From Heterotrichella gracilis (lineage: Eukaryota > Sar > Xanthophyceae > Tribonematales > Xanthonemataceae), in NCBI GenBank assembly GCA_032358255.1, contig JAULBX010032367.1, positions 62,001-126,000 on the forward strand: 64,000 nt of DNA. The letters are read 5' to 3'. The first letter of the stretch is position 1, and every line of letters starts with the position of its first letter. The notes beneath the pieces were generated by a model. That model was not told where the DNA came from and did no database searches. It saw only the letters and a list, made by a program, of their open reading frames with translations. Shown one piece after another: positions 1 through 11,246 of the stretch. The translations under genes and the position numbers were made by a program.

Positions 1-3000
1 TGCGTGTGACAAGTGGCGGATTGTTGCCTACGAGAAGCGGGTGGAGCACCAGGAGTCTCAGGAGTGGAACTGCAAGATGTTGAGGTGAGAGAATAGGGGC
101 TGTGCATGGCATAGCAAGTAGGCCATAAATCGACATAGCACAAGCACACACATGCAATCACAGTGTTTTGCACATTGTAAATGGGTAAAATTGGGCATCA
201 AAAGAATTTATTTTTGTCACACCAGGTCACTCTTGTCAGCATGTCGACATCAGCACCCTTAGGTGCATAGAATATAATGGCAGTATATCCCGTATGACAC
301 CTTGCTCATTTCAGTAAATCATCATGGTATTATGGCATGGGGAGCATGGTCTTAATTGTTGGATCAAAGCTTGGTGGTGACGTGTACAAGGGCCATGCAG
401 GCCCCCCTTCAGCTCGTGCTACACGCCCCAGACCCGCCGGGAAACCATTGGTGCCAGGTACGCAGCTGGAAATGGTAGTGACGATGAGGGCAATGACGCT
501 GAGGAAGAGGCATTGCCAGGCAATGGAGGAGGTGATGCCCTAGAGCTGCCTGCCATGGATTCTCAGCTGCTTGACCCTGATGAATACAGGTAAGAAGGAA
601 AGGAAGAAAGGCACAAAAGGCGGAGTTAAGGGGCCACTGGCTTGCACCACAACCTGCAAGATCACCCCTGTGCATGACCCCGGTATGCTGTGGTTCGCCT
701 TGCCAATCTTTCCCAGCACATTGTTGGACAGCACAGGGAGAGGCAACGTTGCAAGCGCCGGTGGATTTGCAGGCATGAAACCCACATCCAAAGCCTCTAC
801 TCAGTCAAATATGCTTGCTACCTTTTTGCATACAGGCCACAGGGAGTAGAGGTTGGGGTGATCGCGACTGGCCAGGGGGGGGCATTGGACGCGGCAGTAC
901 CCAGCAGCACAGGCGTGGGGGCAGGGTCCATGTCAGTTGCTTGCATCGACACTCTGCGGCGCTTTTCGAAACCGCCCCCGCGCAACCCAGTGTTTGTGCT
1001 GGAGGATGGTGACCAGCAGGTGCGTCTCATCACCAGGAGGACTTCCATTTATTTCTGGTGTACTGATATGTTAGGTATTGAGTCCTCTTGTCATCGCTAC
1101 TCCAAATGCCACCAAAATGCATGCATGTGGATACACATGTGGGCATGGGTGGCGATTCAACACAGTTGCAAACAGGTTGCAATTTGGAAGCCAACAAGGT
1201 GTCCAGGATCTCTATGAGAATTGCCAACTGGTAACATTACCATGTCATCAGAGCATTTGCAGCGCTTTCATTCAATGCAGCTTGCTCTCATTCGAACCTA
1301 CTTTCCAAATCTATGTACCCTGCAGAAATTTGCCTTATCCTTCGGCGTACCTGCAGACCAAGGGAAAGGAGGGAAACGGCAATGTGTGCCGCTATAGATG
1401 GATATGTTTTTCGTTTGTTGTCTGCTGCCCACAAGATCGTTATGCCTAACTCTGAGTCTGTCAAATCCTTCCTTTAACTGCCTGCTTAATTCAGGTCAAT
1501 TAAATATCCATTTAAAACTCAACTCCATTCAGCAGTAATGACCAAATGCCACACATGTCCAATTGATTGTCAGGGACACTTCCATCACACCACTCAGCAT
1601 AACACCTATCTCACACGGGCCTCGCCAAGCAGTCAGCTATCCGCCTCAGGGCCTTCCAAGGCCCACCAGCAGACTGCAGACTCCCAAAGTATACGTAGCA
1701 GCGCAACTCTCTTCTTGGGTGCATTTTACGTCTGGATCATGTCCTTCCATAACTCCTATCTCAAGAATGGATTGACTTGACGCCTGTATAGTTACCACTC
1801 TCTTTCCCCAAAGTTTGAGTCAGACTCACTCCCCATTAATCACAATTGACTACCGCATGTGCAGTTAACATCCATATTTGTTTTGTAGTGATGGTACTAA
1901 CCCTTGTTCCTCACAGCATTTCGCGTCCGAAAGTTATACTGAACTATGTATAACCTATCATAATTCAATTATGTCATCGCCGCTGCCCTGCCCCAACAAC
2001 CAAAGCGCACACCGCGGCAATGACAATGATAAGGAAGGAATATGCGGGGTGGGAGGGAGGGAAGAGCACGCCCCCTAGAGGAGCGAGTAAGCATAGCAAT
2101 GCAAGTGGGCAGCAGATGTAAGCTAGCTGATACCGTGCTAAACGATACCAGGAGCTGTGAAACAAAAAACCTGCTCTTCCCGCTGGAGAGACAAACAAGT
2201 AGCCAGTGGAAAGATCTCCCCCAAGGGGATAAAAACAAATGAAAATACGCCCCCGGATAACCTCACTTTCAGTTCACATGGATTCACTGAAAGTGAGCCT
2301 GCATTTTGGCAGTACGCTGCCTGGCGGTCGCACATGACTCCCCAACCACCTCCACTCCACCTCACCACAGCATGCTGTGCCACTGCAGGTGCTGACAGCC
2401 CTGGAGCTGGCCCGGCGCGCGCGCATGGCAGCCAACCGCGCATACCTGGAGGGCCTGAGGGCGGCGCCATCCGTGGGGCAGGGCGGGGCCACCCCAGGTG
2501 CTGCGCAGCCCCTTGCGGCCGATGACCCCCTGGTGCTTGCCGCTGCCAGGGAGGTGGCCCGGAAAGCTGCGCTGCACGAGGCCAAGCAGCAGGTAGGCGG
2601 GATGCATGCGCTGTATATCATATGTGGGGACACCACGTTATGTGGAACTCCAGTGCATGCCCTTGTTATGGCCATGCTGTCACGGACGGTGAGGCGCACT
2701 TGTGGGCTAGAGTTTGATAAAAATGATCAGGCTTGAACACCTTTCAGCACCAAACACCGTCCTCGTTGCACCACTACCTTCTGGTGTCAATGCTGTGCAA
2801 GAGGCTCCAACGCTGGTGTGGCATATCTGCAGTACGAGGGCATGCAGCGCGCCTGGGAGCACCGGCGGCGCACATACGCGCAGCGCGAGGCCACTCTGCA
2901 GGATGAGCTGGCTGTGGTGCGGGCTGACAGCCTGGCCATGCAGTGCCAGCTGGCGGCAGCACGTGAGGCCATGGAGGAGCTGGACACGGCACAGGGCTGG

Positions 3001-3006
3001 CTGTAG
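1..3006 (+). CDS. CW-type zinc-finger, coiled-coil protein, 3' part (MORC-like?)
   Basis: The gene is cut by the left edge. Exons read as 1-84, 413-589, 836-1019, 2389-2592 and 2833-3006, with phases that fit and a TAG stop; about 273 residues are visible. The first exon shows ACDKWR, then WNCKM, and the next exon opens with SSCYTPQ. This spacing of Cys and Trp matches the second half of a CW-type zinc finger, a module that reads methylated histone H3. An acidic linker follows, then two Ala/Arg/Glu/Gln-rich helical exons that look like coiled coil up to the C-terminus. The order CW finger then coiled coil recalls MORC ATPases, but the ATPase part would lie outside the window, so MORC is only a guess. 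The 1.37-kb intron at 1020-2388 is long for this locus and could hide an exon that I did not recognise. Confidence 0.55.
590..660. repeat. dispersed repeat copy with GAAA-rich head
   Basis: A purine-rich GGAAAGGAAGAAAGG run is followed by TTAAGGGGCCACTGGCTTGC. The same core recurs at 3403-3470 and, reversed, near 24057-24128. This copy sits just inside an intron donor. Confidence 0.5.
1020..2388 (+). other. long intron of the CW-finger gene
   Basis: Nothing here reads as convincing coding sequence in phase with the flanking exons. The stretch is relatively AT-rich with a few short open frames. I see no repeat unit, RNA gene or promoter signal that I would defend. Confidence 0.4.
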
Positions 3007-3402
3007 TGCTGCTTTAGCGACGTAGGGCTGGGCAAAACCCTGGCTAGGGTTGATGCTGCATGATGCCGGCCCGGGCAGTAAGGGGAGGGAGGACGGAAGA
3101 CGTTGAGAAGAAAAATGGAAGCAGGGAGGGGTCAAATCACATGCAGTATTAGGGGAAATCAATGCGACTTCTATTACAGAAAAATTAATTCCAAGCCGAG
3201 CACTGCCTAAGCCATTTCACTATGATATAAAAAACTGCTTTTATGTACTTATCATACGTTCAGACATAACAGCTGTTTAATTTATCCTAGCAGGGGTCCA
3301 TCTGCTGAGCAATTGATGCTGGTCAGTAGGAGAATTTTTTCAAAGAAAAAGTTACATACAAATACACCAAGTCTGCTGTTGATTTTATCCTAACAATGAC
3401 AC

Positions 3403-3470
3403 CTAGAAAGAAAGAAAGAAAGGGGACGCACAGAGGCGTACTTAAGGGGCCACTGGCTCGCACCAGGGCA
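3403..3470. repeat. dispersed repeat copy with (GAAA)n head
   Basis: Four GAAA units lead into GGGGACGCACAGAGGCGTAC, then a core ending in GGGGCCACTGGCTCGCACCA. It is the longest copy of the family seen in this window. It lies just upstream of the degraded element fragment at 3480-4160 and may be part of the same repeat. Confidence 0.55.
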
Positions 3471-3479
3471 CCGACCAGC

Positions 3480-4160
3480 CAGAACGGCTGGTCAAGCATT
3501 GGCCTTAGCCAATGCCAGCATGCATAGCACGCAAAAGGATTTGACGTTTGGTGTACACAGCAAAGGAGCCTTGAATTGCAAGGAGTTGCAACTCAGGAAC
3601 GAGCTTGGCAATCACACTGGGAGCTAAGCCAATAGCAGTCAGGGCAGCAAAGGTGGAGACAGGGATAATGCCTGTATTGTCAATAACTAGTGCATGGCAG
3701 GTCACACGCCAGCCAGCGTTTCTGAGGTGGTGGCCAGTCCAATGGGTCTCAGGGGTGTGGCCCGTCCTGTGTGCTGGTCAAGGGCTGCGGTAACTGTGCG
3801 ATGAATTCCAAATTTATTTGGGCACTTGACCTCGAGGAGATGGATGTGGTGGTCTTTGCGGCGGGCGCGGGGCAAGCCTGTGGTCCGGGTATGCAGGTCA
3901 TTTTTTGTCAGCATTGGTGACCATGACAATATCAGGCTTGGTGGTCCGGCGCTGAGGGGGCACGAGCCAGACTGGTAGCTGCGTGTAACGTGGATGAGTT
4001 TCTGCGTCTGTAAATAGGAGGCAATTGCCAACGTTGGAGCGCTGTATGGTAGTGGAGATGGAGTGAGCAAGGTTGCCATGCCTGGCAACACTGGTAGTAG
4101 GTAGGAGGAGTGGTAAAGATGCACAATTAGTATTGCCAAGTCTGCTGCGCCCATGTCAAT
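3480..4160 (-). mobile_element. degraded repeat-element fragment (retroelement-like C-terminal region)
   Basis: Read on the minus strand, broken frames carry IHLLEVKCPNKFGIH, then a block with AALDQHTG, then VIDNTGIIPVSTFAALTAIG and a helical stretch. The order (an EVK motif, a Gln-His helix, a short strand with G-I-I, then T-x-x-x-L-x-x-I-G-L) resembles, from memory, a C-terminal domain found in repeated ORFs of algal retroelements. There is no intact reading frame and no clear terminal repeat, so this is a broken fossil fragment. The element class cannot be settled from this piece. Confidence 0.4.
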
Positions 4161-4192
4161 TGCACTTTATCCCCAACATCCGATGAGGCGGA

Positions 4193-6255
4193 TTACGGGA
4201 TGAAATATGGCAGAACATAGGTAGGCCGCACGCCAAACTTGCTGAAGAGCTGGTCCAGCTGTGCAGTGTGTAGCTGGGTCTGGTCCAGGCTGACCCCCAG
4301 CTCAGCTGCATGGATGCCTCCCGCCACAAACAGGGTGTCCACCCCAGCAGCCTGTGCTCCTACACACGGGAATTGAACATGAGTGTATTAAAAAACATCT
4401 GCCATGGAAACTAAAAGTTCACCGATGGCGACTTGACAGCTTTTGCCAACGAGTCACTAAACCTGTGCTCCATCCAACCAGCCCCGCTCAATGTATAAAA
4501 CTTATCATTCAACGCCTGGCCAGCCAATGTAGCTTAAGTGTAGGCATACCTTGCACATCATGCTCCAGTGAGTCCCCGATGGCCACCACCTCCTGCGGCT
4601 GCAGCCCCAGCATGTCCAGCGCTGCGCGGTAGATGATGGGCGCAGGCTTGCCCATCAGGTGGACCTGCCAGGGGGGTAGCGCGATGAATCATATAGAAAG
4701 GGCTTTGGATGTGGACAGTGGTGGGTGGATGCAAACGTGCAGTGGCTTATTGTTGGACATGCTCACAGGGAGAGGAGAATGGCAGTAGTGGGCATTACAA
4801 TAATGGCACAATTGGAGCCCACTAGCATGACCTTATTTGGTGATGGCAACAAGATGCCATCAGTGCTGACCAGGTGGTGATGGCAGTACTCCTTGGTGTG
4901 CGCATGTTGCCAAATGGCAGTTATTGCATGCCTACAACTGCTGTGCCAATGCCATTCAACCACGAATCATAGCACGCACAGAGCTTGCCCTCCCTACCTC
5001 CCCGCCATACTCCTCATACCACCGCCCCAGGGTGCCTGGCATGGTGCGCAGCTCACTGCCGTCCACTGTCACAAAATCAGGGTTGGCAACGATCATTTTT
5101 AGCCCCCGGCCCGTATCTGCGCACTCCCTAAGCACTAGTTTCATGCGCTCAAGGCTCAGTGGTAGCGCGTCTTGGCCCCCACCTTGACCCAAAGCCTCTG
5201 TGCCATGTGCAAGGATGAAATCTGCTCGCGCAGGGTCAGACACCGCCTGCATGCACACGTGTGTCTTGAGACATCGGGGGAAATCATGATTCATGAGGTT
5301 GTAGCGAAGGCATGGATTGCCATGCCGGGCAGGCAGATGGATGGTGGGCCTGACGTGCAATGGCACGTCAGTGCTCCAGGAGTTGTGCGATGTACATTGC
5401 CACAGGATGGCAACGGGCTCTGGCACATGAGATGGCTTGCTGTAGAACCGGTGTGATGCTTACCTCTACGTTGCAGCCTTCCAGCGAGATTGCTCCCCTG
5501 GCCCCCCACGTGAAATGGATGCATCGATGGCCCAGCTGCTCCCAAAACTCGCTGGGTCTTTGTGCCAGGTTATCGTGCGTGACCTCCCCGCTGGTGATCA
5601 CTCCTAGACAACCCACAAAGCCGCTTCAGTATTATGTGCGCAGCAGGCTTACAAGCTGATGAACAAGTTGTGCTGAGCAGGAGTGTTTGGCATGTGGCTA
5701 CTGTCAGTGGGATGCATCCCTCCGAGGGCATGTGTGTAACTTGTGTATTTTGCGCAATATGTGAGGAGGTGTCCCAGTAAACACGTACCGCTGAACCATT
5801 CCTCTGCAAAGCCCATGCCTGCAAACTTTGTCAGAGCGCCCTGCGACCCTGCAGCAGGTGCGCCGCCTGTCAGTGGAGGGTTGCAGAAGCATGGCAAGGC
5901 ACCCGTGTCACAAGACATTTCCAACCCAAAAGCCCTGCGGGGGGCAGTACTTACGCCGAGAGCTGTTGCTCAGGATCAGGACCTTCATGCCCTTGTTTGC
6001 AAGTGCCTCTACTGCCGCACAGGCCCCAGGATAGGGCTTTTGTCCATCGTGCAGGACCCCGAATTGGTCTAGGAGCACACCCTGTGCACACGTGCCAATG
6101 GCCCAGTCAGCGATCCATGACTAGGTGAACCACAACTGACAGTAGCGACAGGAACAAAGTGCATAGCGTACTGGACATGTGCAGCCAACAGTGGTGTAGC
6201 ATACCTTGTACTGGTGGCTAGACAGGTCTGATACACCGCTGAGAGTGGTGGGCAT
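4193..6255 (-). CDS. HAD-superfamily class IIA hydrolase (TIGR01459-like)
   Basis: Seven exons (6205-6255, 5955-6081, 5789-5848, 5464-5603, 4998-5246, 4550-4664, 4193-4359) join in phase into 302 residues ending in TAA. Motif I is LLDQFGVLHDG with nucleophile Asp22. LILSNSS (residues 52-58) is motif II, GKPAPIIYRAALDMLG contains Lys215, and AIGDSLEHD holds the acidic pair Asp240/Asp245. GVDTLFVAGGIHAAELGV near the end is typical of this subfamily. The position two after the nucleophile is Phe rather than the Asp usual in HAD phosphatases; this appears normal for the TIGR01459 group and leaves the substrate and even the activity uncertain. The chosen start (MPTTLSGVSDLSSHQYK) places a short helix directly before motif I, as expected. 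It shares no obvious operon-like context with its neighbours. Confidence 0.85.
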
Positions 6256-7034
6256 GGCGTCAATGGTATGTGCACACCTCACTCCAGAGGAACCTTTATG
6301 CCTTGTAGGCTGCAGCCTGCAGCTTGCTCTGTTTGGTCTAATAGAGAAACTGTGTCTATATACACCCGGCGTGTTCAGCATACAGCCCAACCGACCTTGG
6401 TATCCCCCACAGTCCATGAACACTGCCAGATGATCGTGTGCACAGAGAGCTACAACCGCTACCAATAGGGGTCTGTGCGTCTACCAAGTGGCATACCAAA
6501 CCACTCACGTACTATCAAAGTGGGCACAGTCGAACCACAGTATTGTGTGGTTCACGCAATATGGCAACTGGCATCATGTGCAGAATGCATGCATGCATAA
6601 ATGAACCATTCAAGTGAATGCCGGGTTACAGACGCGGTGTGAGGGGTGGGCTTCACGTCAATAGCAATTCTTGCAAGGCCCTGTGTGGGAGTAGCGGGTT
6701 GGCTACAGTTTGTATGTAAACATAATGGTCCACAGTGCCCAACCTGCACAACAAAAAGTTGGACTAGAGGGTGGGGACTTGACGCATATAGGTCCCAAGT
6801 GTGTACTGCTGCACAAAAGCTGTTCAAACCTCGCCTTGCTGTCCAGTTGTTGACACATCACTTTGCAGCTGACCGCCATACTGTGGGCAATGCCTCACTG
6901 GCAGAGTAATGCCTGCATTGTGTCAAAGCAGTTTGGAACTGTACAAGTGCACCTCCATGCGTTGAGCAGGATACCTTGACTCTCGTATACGCACTACCAG
7001 TACAGTGGCTGTGACCTTCTGATACATTAAAGCC
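6256..7034. other. intergenic region between two divergent genes
   Basis: This is about 780 bp between the starts of the HAD gene (minus) and the J-domain gene (plus), so it should hold both promoters. I see no clear TATA box, RNA gene or repeat. Confidence 0.4.
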
Positions 7035-9997
7035 ATGGGTGCCTTCATCTGGCAGCGGGATGGCAAGCAGCCCCAGTCAGGCAAAGTGTACCACACAGGC
7101 ATACAGGCGGTTCCCCAGGGCCAGCAGCAGCAACCTCCACCTCAGCAGAAACGAAAGCTTGTCTGGACAAGGCCGGATGCCGGTCAAGCCGGGCAGGCTA
7201 GCACCAGCACCAGCAGCGCTTCTCACCCATCCCAGCCAGGAACTTCTCACCAAACGCAACCCAGCGGCTCTGGAGCCGAAGCTAGCACCGGACCACAGCC
7301 GGTTAAGCGCCCTAAACTTGATGGTGCTGCCAGTGCGCCGTCAACATCTGCTCAGGCACAGCAGGCACAGCCGAAACAGCCGCTCAAGCCTCCCGAAGCA
7401 CAACCACCACCTGGTGCTAACAAAGCAGAGGTGGCCAAACCCCCCCCCCCCCCAAAAAGTGAAGAAACCGCACGTGAGCTGCAGGCTGAAAAGCTGAGGC
7501 TACAGAACCAGATATGGCTCCAGCAGACAAAGCTCCAGCAGGCGCAGGTGAGACTTGAGCCGTACAGGGCGCCACCATATGCATGCACATGCCTGCACAG
7601 TGCGCATTTCAGTTCCACGCTGTACCCGTGCTGTATGGTATCGAGTGCTTGCGGCAGATATGAAACAAGCAAACAGCGTCGGGTACAATAGACATGCCAA
7701 CTTACATCAAGGGACACACATTCACTTAGCCATGTATCATAACCCTGCATGCAACCACCCACAGGCTGAAGCGCAGAGAAAGCAGGAACAAGCCAAGGAG
7801 CAGGCGGCCAAAGCAGCACAACTGAAGCAGCAAGAGAAGCAGTTGAGGAAGCAGCGGCTGGAGGTCGGGTTTCCAGATGTAAGTCGCCAGCACTGGTCCA
7901 CTCTGCGATGGGCATAGCACAATGGTGCTGACGGTGTTTGCACTTGAGGCACGCATAGATCCAGAAACGAGTCCTGCTGCTTATGCACCATATTATTCTT
8001 CAGGCTTTCAAGAAAGCCCAGGAGATGGCTGCGGCAGAGATGTCTCTGCGAAAGACCGTGGTGTTTGCCAACGAGCAAGAAGTCGCTCGAGTATTGGGGA
8101 GCAAGACAGACTACGCGTGCTTACAGGTCAGTGACATGTACTGCATTGTGCTGCCTAGAGCCACCTGCATGCCACACTATTTTTTTTTAATTATTATTTT
8201 GATATTTTATTATTAAACTGGTCCTACAGGTATAGTTTATATATTTATATAGTTAGAGTCCCATCTACAAAGTGCCTTTTATGATGCTGCACGCTCGTGC
8301 TGCCGCCGGTTTGCATCCGTGCTGCACGCTCGCACCCTCCACCGTCGACCGCCGGCGTTCTGCAGGCACGACGGCTCGTGATTGCGTCCCACCTGCCGTT
8401 CCCGTATATGCGGCCACCGAACGGCTTCGGACGTGCTGTCGAACGTTTGTTTCGCCTCAGATATGCTCTCCGAACGGCTAAAACTGAATTTTCCGTGCAA
8501 CAAACGATCACACCGGCCATGCATACCGGATGTAGGCTGGCACCGGGTTCACCCATGTATGCGGCATGCATGCATGTGCTATCGTTATTGCCTTGCCTAC
8601 CCAAAACGACATAGAAGCTAGCTATCTCTGGTCATTATTCAAGTTTACAGGCACATACACCCTCTCTCCCCCCTCCCCCCACCTCCATTCTCCTGGAGCG
8701 ACCTTAGCAGCTAAACCATCCCAGTTGCAACGCCCACATATTGCCCCCCATTTATCCTTAAAAATTTGCACCCAAGTGCTGACCCAAGTGAACCGTTCAC
8801 AAAGCCACATATTTCCCCCCCTCCCCCCCCTCCCTCCTCCATATCCAGGATTTCTGCAGGGCTGTACCCAAGGTTACCGCACTTTGGCCTTGTTGGGTGT
8901 ATTTGCATGGCAACATGCCATGTTGTTCCCCACTGCATCCTCTTTGTAAATTTTGCACTGAGGTGAACCGTTCACACAGCCACATATTTCCCCCCCCTCC
9001 CCCCCCTCCCTCCTCCATACCCAGAACCCCTGCTATCCCTGCAGGGCTGAATAGCGCACATAGGCATAAACTTTCACTTTTCATATGCCAGTGGTTAGAT
9101 GTGAAAGGATGTGCTGACATGCCACTGTGTTCTAGCAGACCACTTACACCACTAGCCCACACTTCACCTACAGGCTACATATTTGCACACTCAGGGGCCT
9201 GGATGACACTTCCATCCCCACACAATTGATTCTGTAAAATATCACACCCCAATCCTCAGCCATATCTTTGTCCCCCCTCCCCCCCTTCCCTCCTCTTTTC
9301 TACAGCAAAGTTAGCAATTCACACACTGCGGCAGCCACATATTAAAATGTGCAGCAAGGTTGCACCTTTCCTTTAATCCTCTATATAGGATATACGTTAT
9401 ATCCAAATCACCCAGGTTGGACTCTAACATGGCCACCTGTTCTTTTTATTTCTTTTAACCTTTCTTTCTGAAAAAAACAAATCTTGATGAGTGGGTGTGC
9501 TGCACCACTTATCCTGCCGTACTTTTGTGATGCAGGTTGCAGCTGGATCTGATGCCAAGCAGATTCGGCAGAGGTACAAGGAGATGGCAATCTCGCTGCA
9601 CCCCGACAAGTGCAAAGTAAGGGAAGGGTATGCCGGCACAAGGCTGATGTGCGGAGGTTTTAGTGCCCTGCAAATGCGTAGGCATGTCCTCCAATGTTGA
9701 ATCAAATCCATCTGTCAGCCACTTTGTTACTTTCCATTTACTCCACACAATGGCATGCAGATTTCTGAACTCAAATGCATGCTAGGGCGGATACTTGTTT
9801 TTGAACCCCCTGGCAATTGCGTGATTTCCTGCGTTGCTGCCGCATGGCATGCTAGGCGCTATTGTCAATTGTGCATACCTGGTGGGCTTGGCCTGAAGAA
9901 TATGTGTGCCTTGTTGCACCAGGTGGAGGGTGCAACCGATGCCTTCAGGATGGTGGTCAAGGCATACCAGAACCTAATGAAGTATGCAGCGGCGTGA
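7035..9997 (+). CDS. protein with C-terminal J domain (DnaJ-like)
   Basis: Exons 7035-7547, 7765-7878, 8004-8126, 9536-9616 and 9923-9997 are all phase 0 and give 301 residues. The first 170 residues are Gln/Pro/Ser-rich and probably disordered. A charged Lys/Gln/Ala helix follows (residues 172-209, coiled-coil-like). The last 60 residues form a J domain: QIRQRYKEMAISLHPDK carries the invariant HPD (272-274), followed by GATDAFRMVVKAYQNLM. J domains stimulate Hsp70 ATPase activity, so this protein should recruit an Hsp70 through its tail. Placement of the J domain at the extreme C-terminus recalls auxilin-type and other DNAJC proteins, but the N-terminal part matches nothing I recognise. The third intron (8127-9535) is unusually long and repeat-filled. 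Confidence 0.85.
8638..9310. repeat. pyrimidine-rich imperfect tandem repeat inside an intron
   Basis: The block GTGAACCGTTCAC, AGCCACATATTTC, a run of C with single T, then CTCCATA and CCAG, GCAGGGCTG occurs at about 8789-8863 and again at about 8963-9049, roughly 174 bp apart. Weaker copies of the C-rich part lie at 8667-8697 and 9270-9300. The plus strand of the intron is therefore strongly polypyrimidine, which could form unusual DNA structure or compete for splicing factors. Confidence 0.7.
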
Positions 9998-11246
9998 TCG
10001 GAATTTGAGCAATTTTCTTGCAGCCGCTTAATCAGGACTCGATGAATTACAGGAGCGCTTGGGCAGCGTACTCCAGGGGGTGCAGCCTCCCTCTGGTGGT
10101 GTTTCCTTTGGGCACAACAGCGTGTGCGTGCCTGTTGTATTTTTTGCCTGGGCCCAGCACCGCACCGTGGGAGAGCGTAGTAGAGTACTTCTTTTTATCC
10201 GTATGGCATGCGGTAGGCTGGAAAAATGTGGCAATAGGGTCATCTATCATGCGGGGCAATGAGGTCACAGGGTAATTGCAGTGCACTGATGGTTACTGTA
10301 GACACGGCAAGGGCTGTGGCATGCAGCTGACCATTGCAATTGGGCTTGTCGGCTTGAGATGAAGCTCACTACACATATTTTGGTATATTACAGTCAGTCT
10401 ACATTATTACATATGCCAGTGTACGCACATAGGAGTACACTGGGCCTGCCGTTGCCTTGGCGGCGGCAATTGTTGCAATGTTGAACAGAACAAGCATGCA
10501 CGGTATCCCGCAGCAGCCAGCTTTGTTGTACACCAAGGCAGCGTAGCCTACAGCTCGTGCTCCTGCAAAATGTTGCAATGGTTGAGTTGATCACAAGTTG
10601 CTGCTGAGCTTTCTTAGTACTGTAGCGTGGGTAGATTCATCATTTAATATAGTGATGTCTTGAGATTGCATACGTATACAGGAAGAAAACCGACATTGTC
10701 AATTTGTTTGCAGCATGTAATTTGCAATTTGTAACTTCCAATCTTCGACTTACCCGTCTGCAACTTATCAACTAAGACTGGCAGTCCGGACCCAATTGGT
10801 TTAACCACAGCCAAGAACGATGCACTACGTGTCCACATATGTTGAACACGCCCAGTGTCACACAGTGTGTGTGTGTGCCACTCGGGTGCTTATTTCTTGC
10901 TATTGGGATCCTAGTCAGTGACACTCAGTGCAACGTGTAACGTTACAGTATACTTGTTGGGATGGGATGCATCCCTATGGGGGAGACGCCCAATAGAAAG
11001 AAAATCAGAAGACATTTGGAAGGCATTTAAATAAATAATACTCTTCATCAAGTACTGTAAGTGAAGTATAATCAATCTGTCTCCACACATGATAAATTGG
11101 AAACAATTTATCGCGTTGAAAGCATTCAATTTGACAGAAATAGAGTTGGAAAAAGGAAAAGCACGCGATAAATCATCAATGCAAAACTGCATTTGAATGC
11201 CACTGAATTCAGTAACATTGGGTTCAACCTTACGCAGGACTACCCT
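9998..11246. other. region between convergent genes
   Basis: This 1.25-kb stretch lies between the ends of the J-domain gene (plus) and the beta-helix gene (minus). It should contain both 3' UTRs. Short open frames occur on both strands, but none has a recognisable domain. A short GT run is visible near 10868. Confidence 0.4.
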
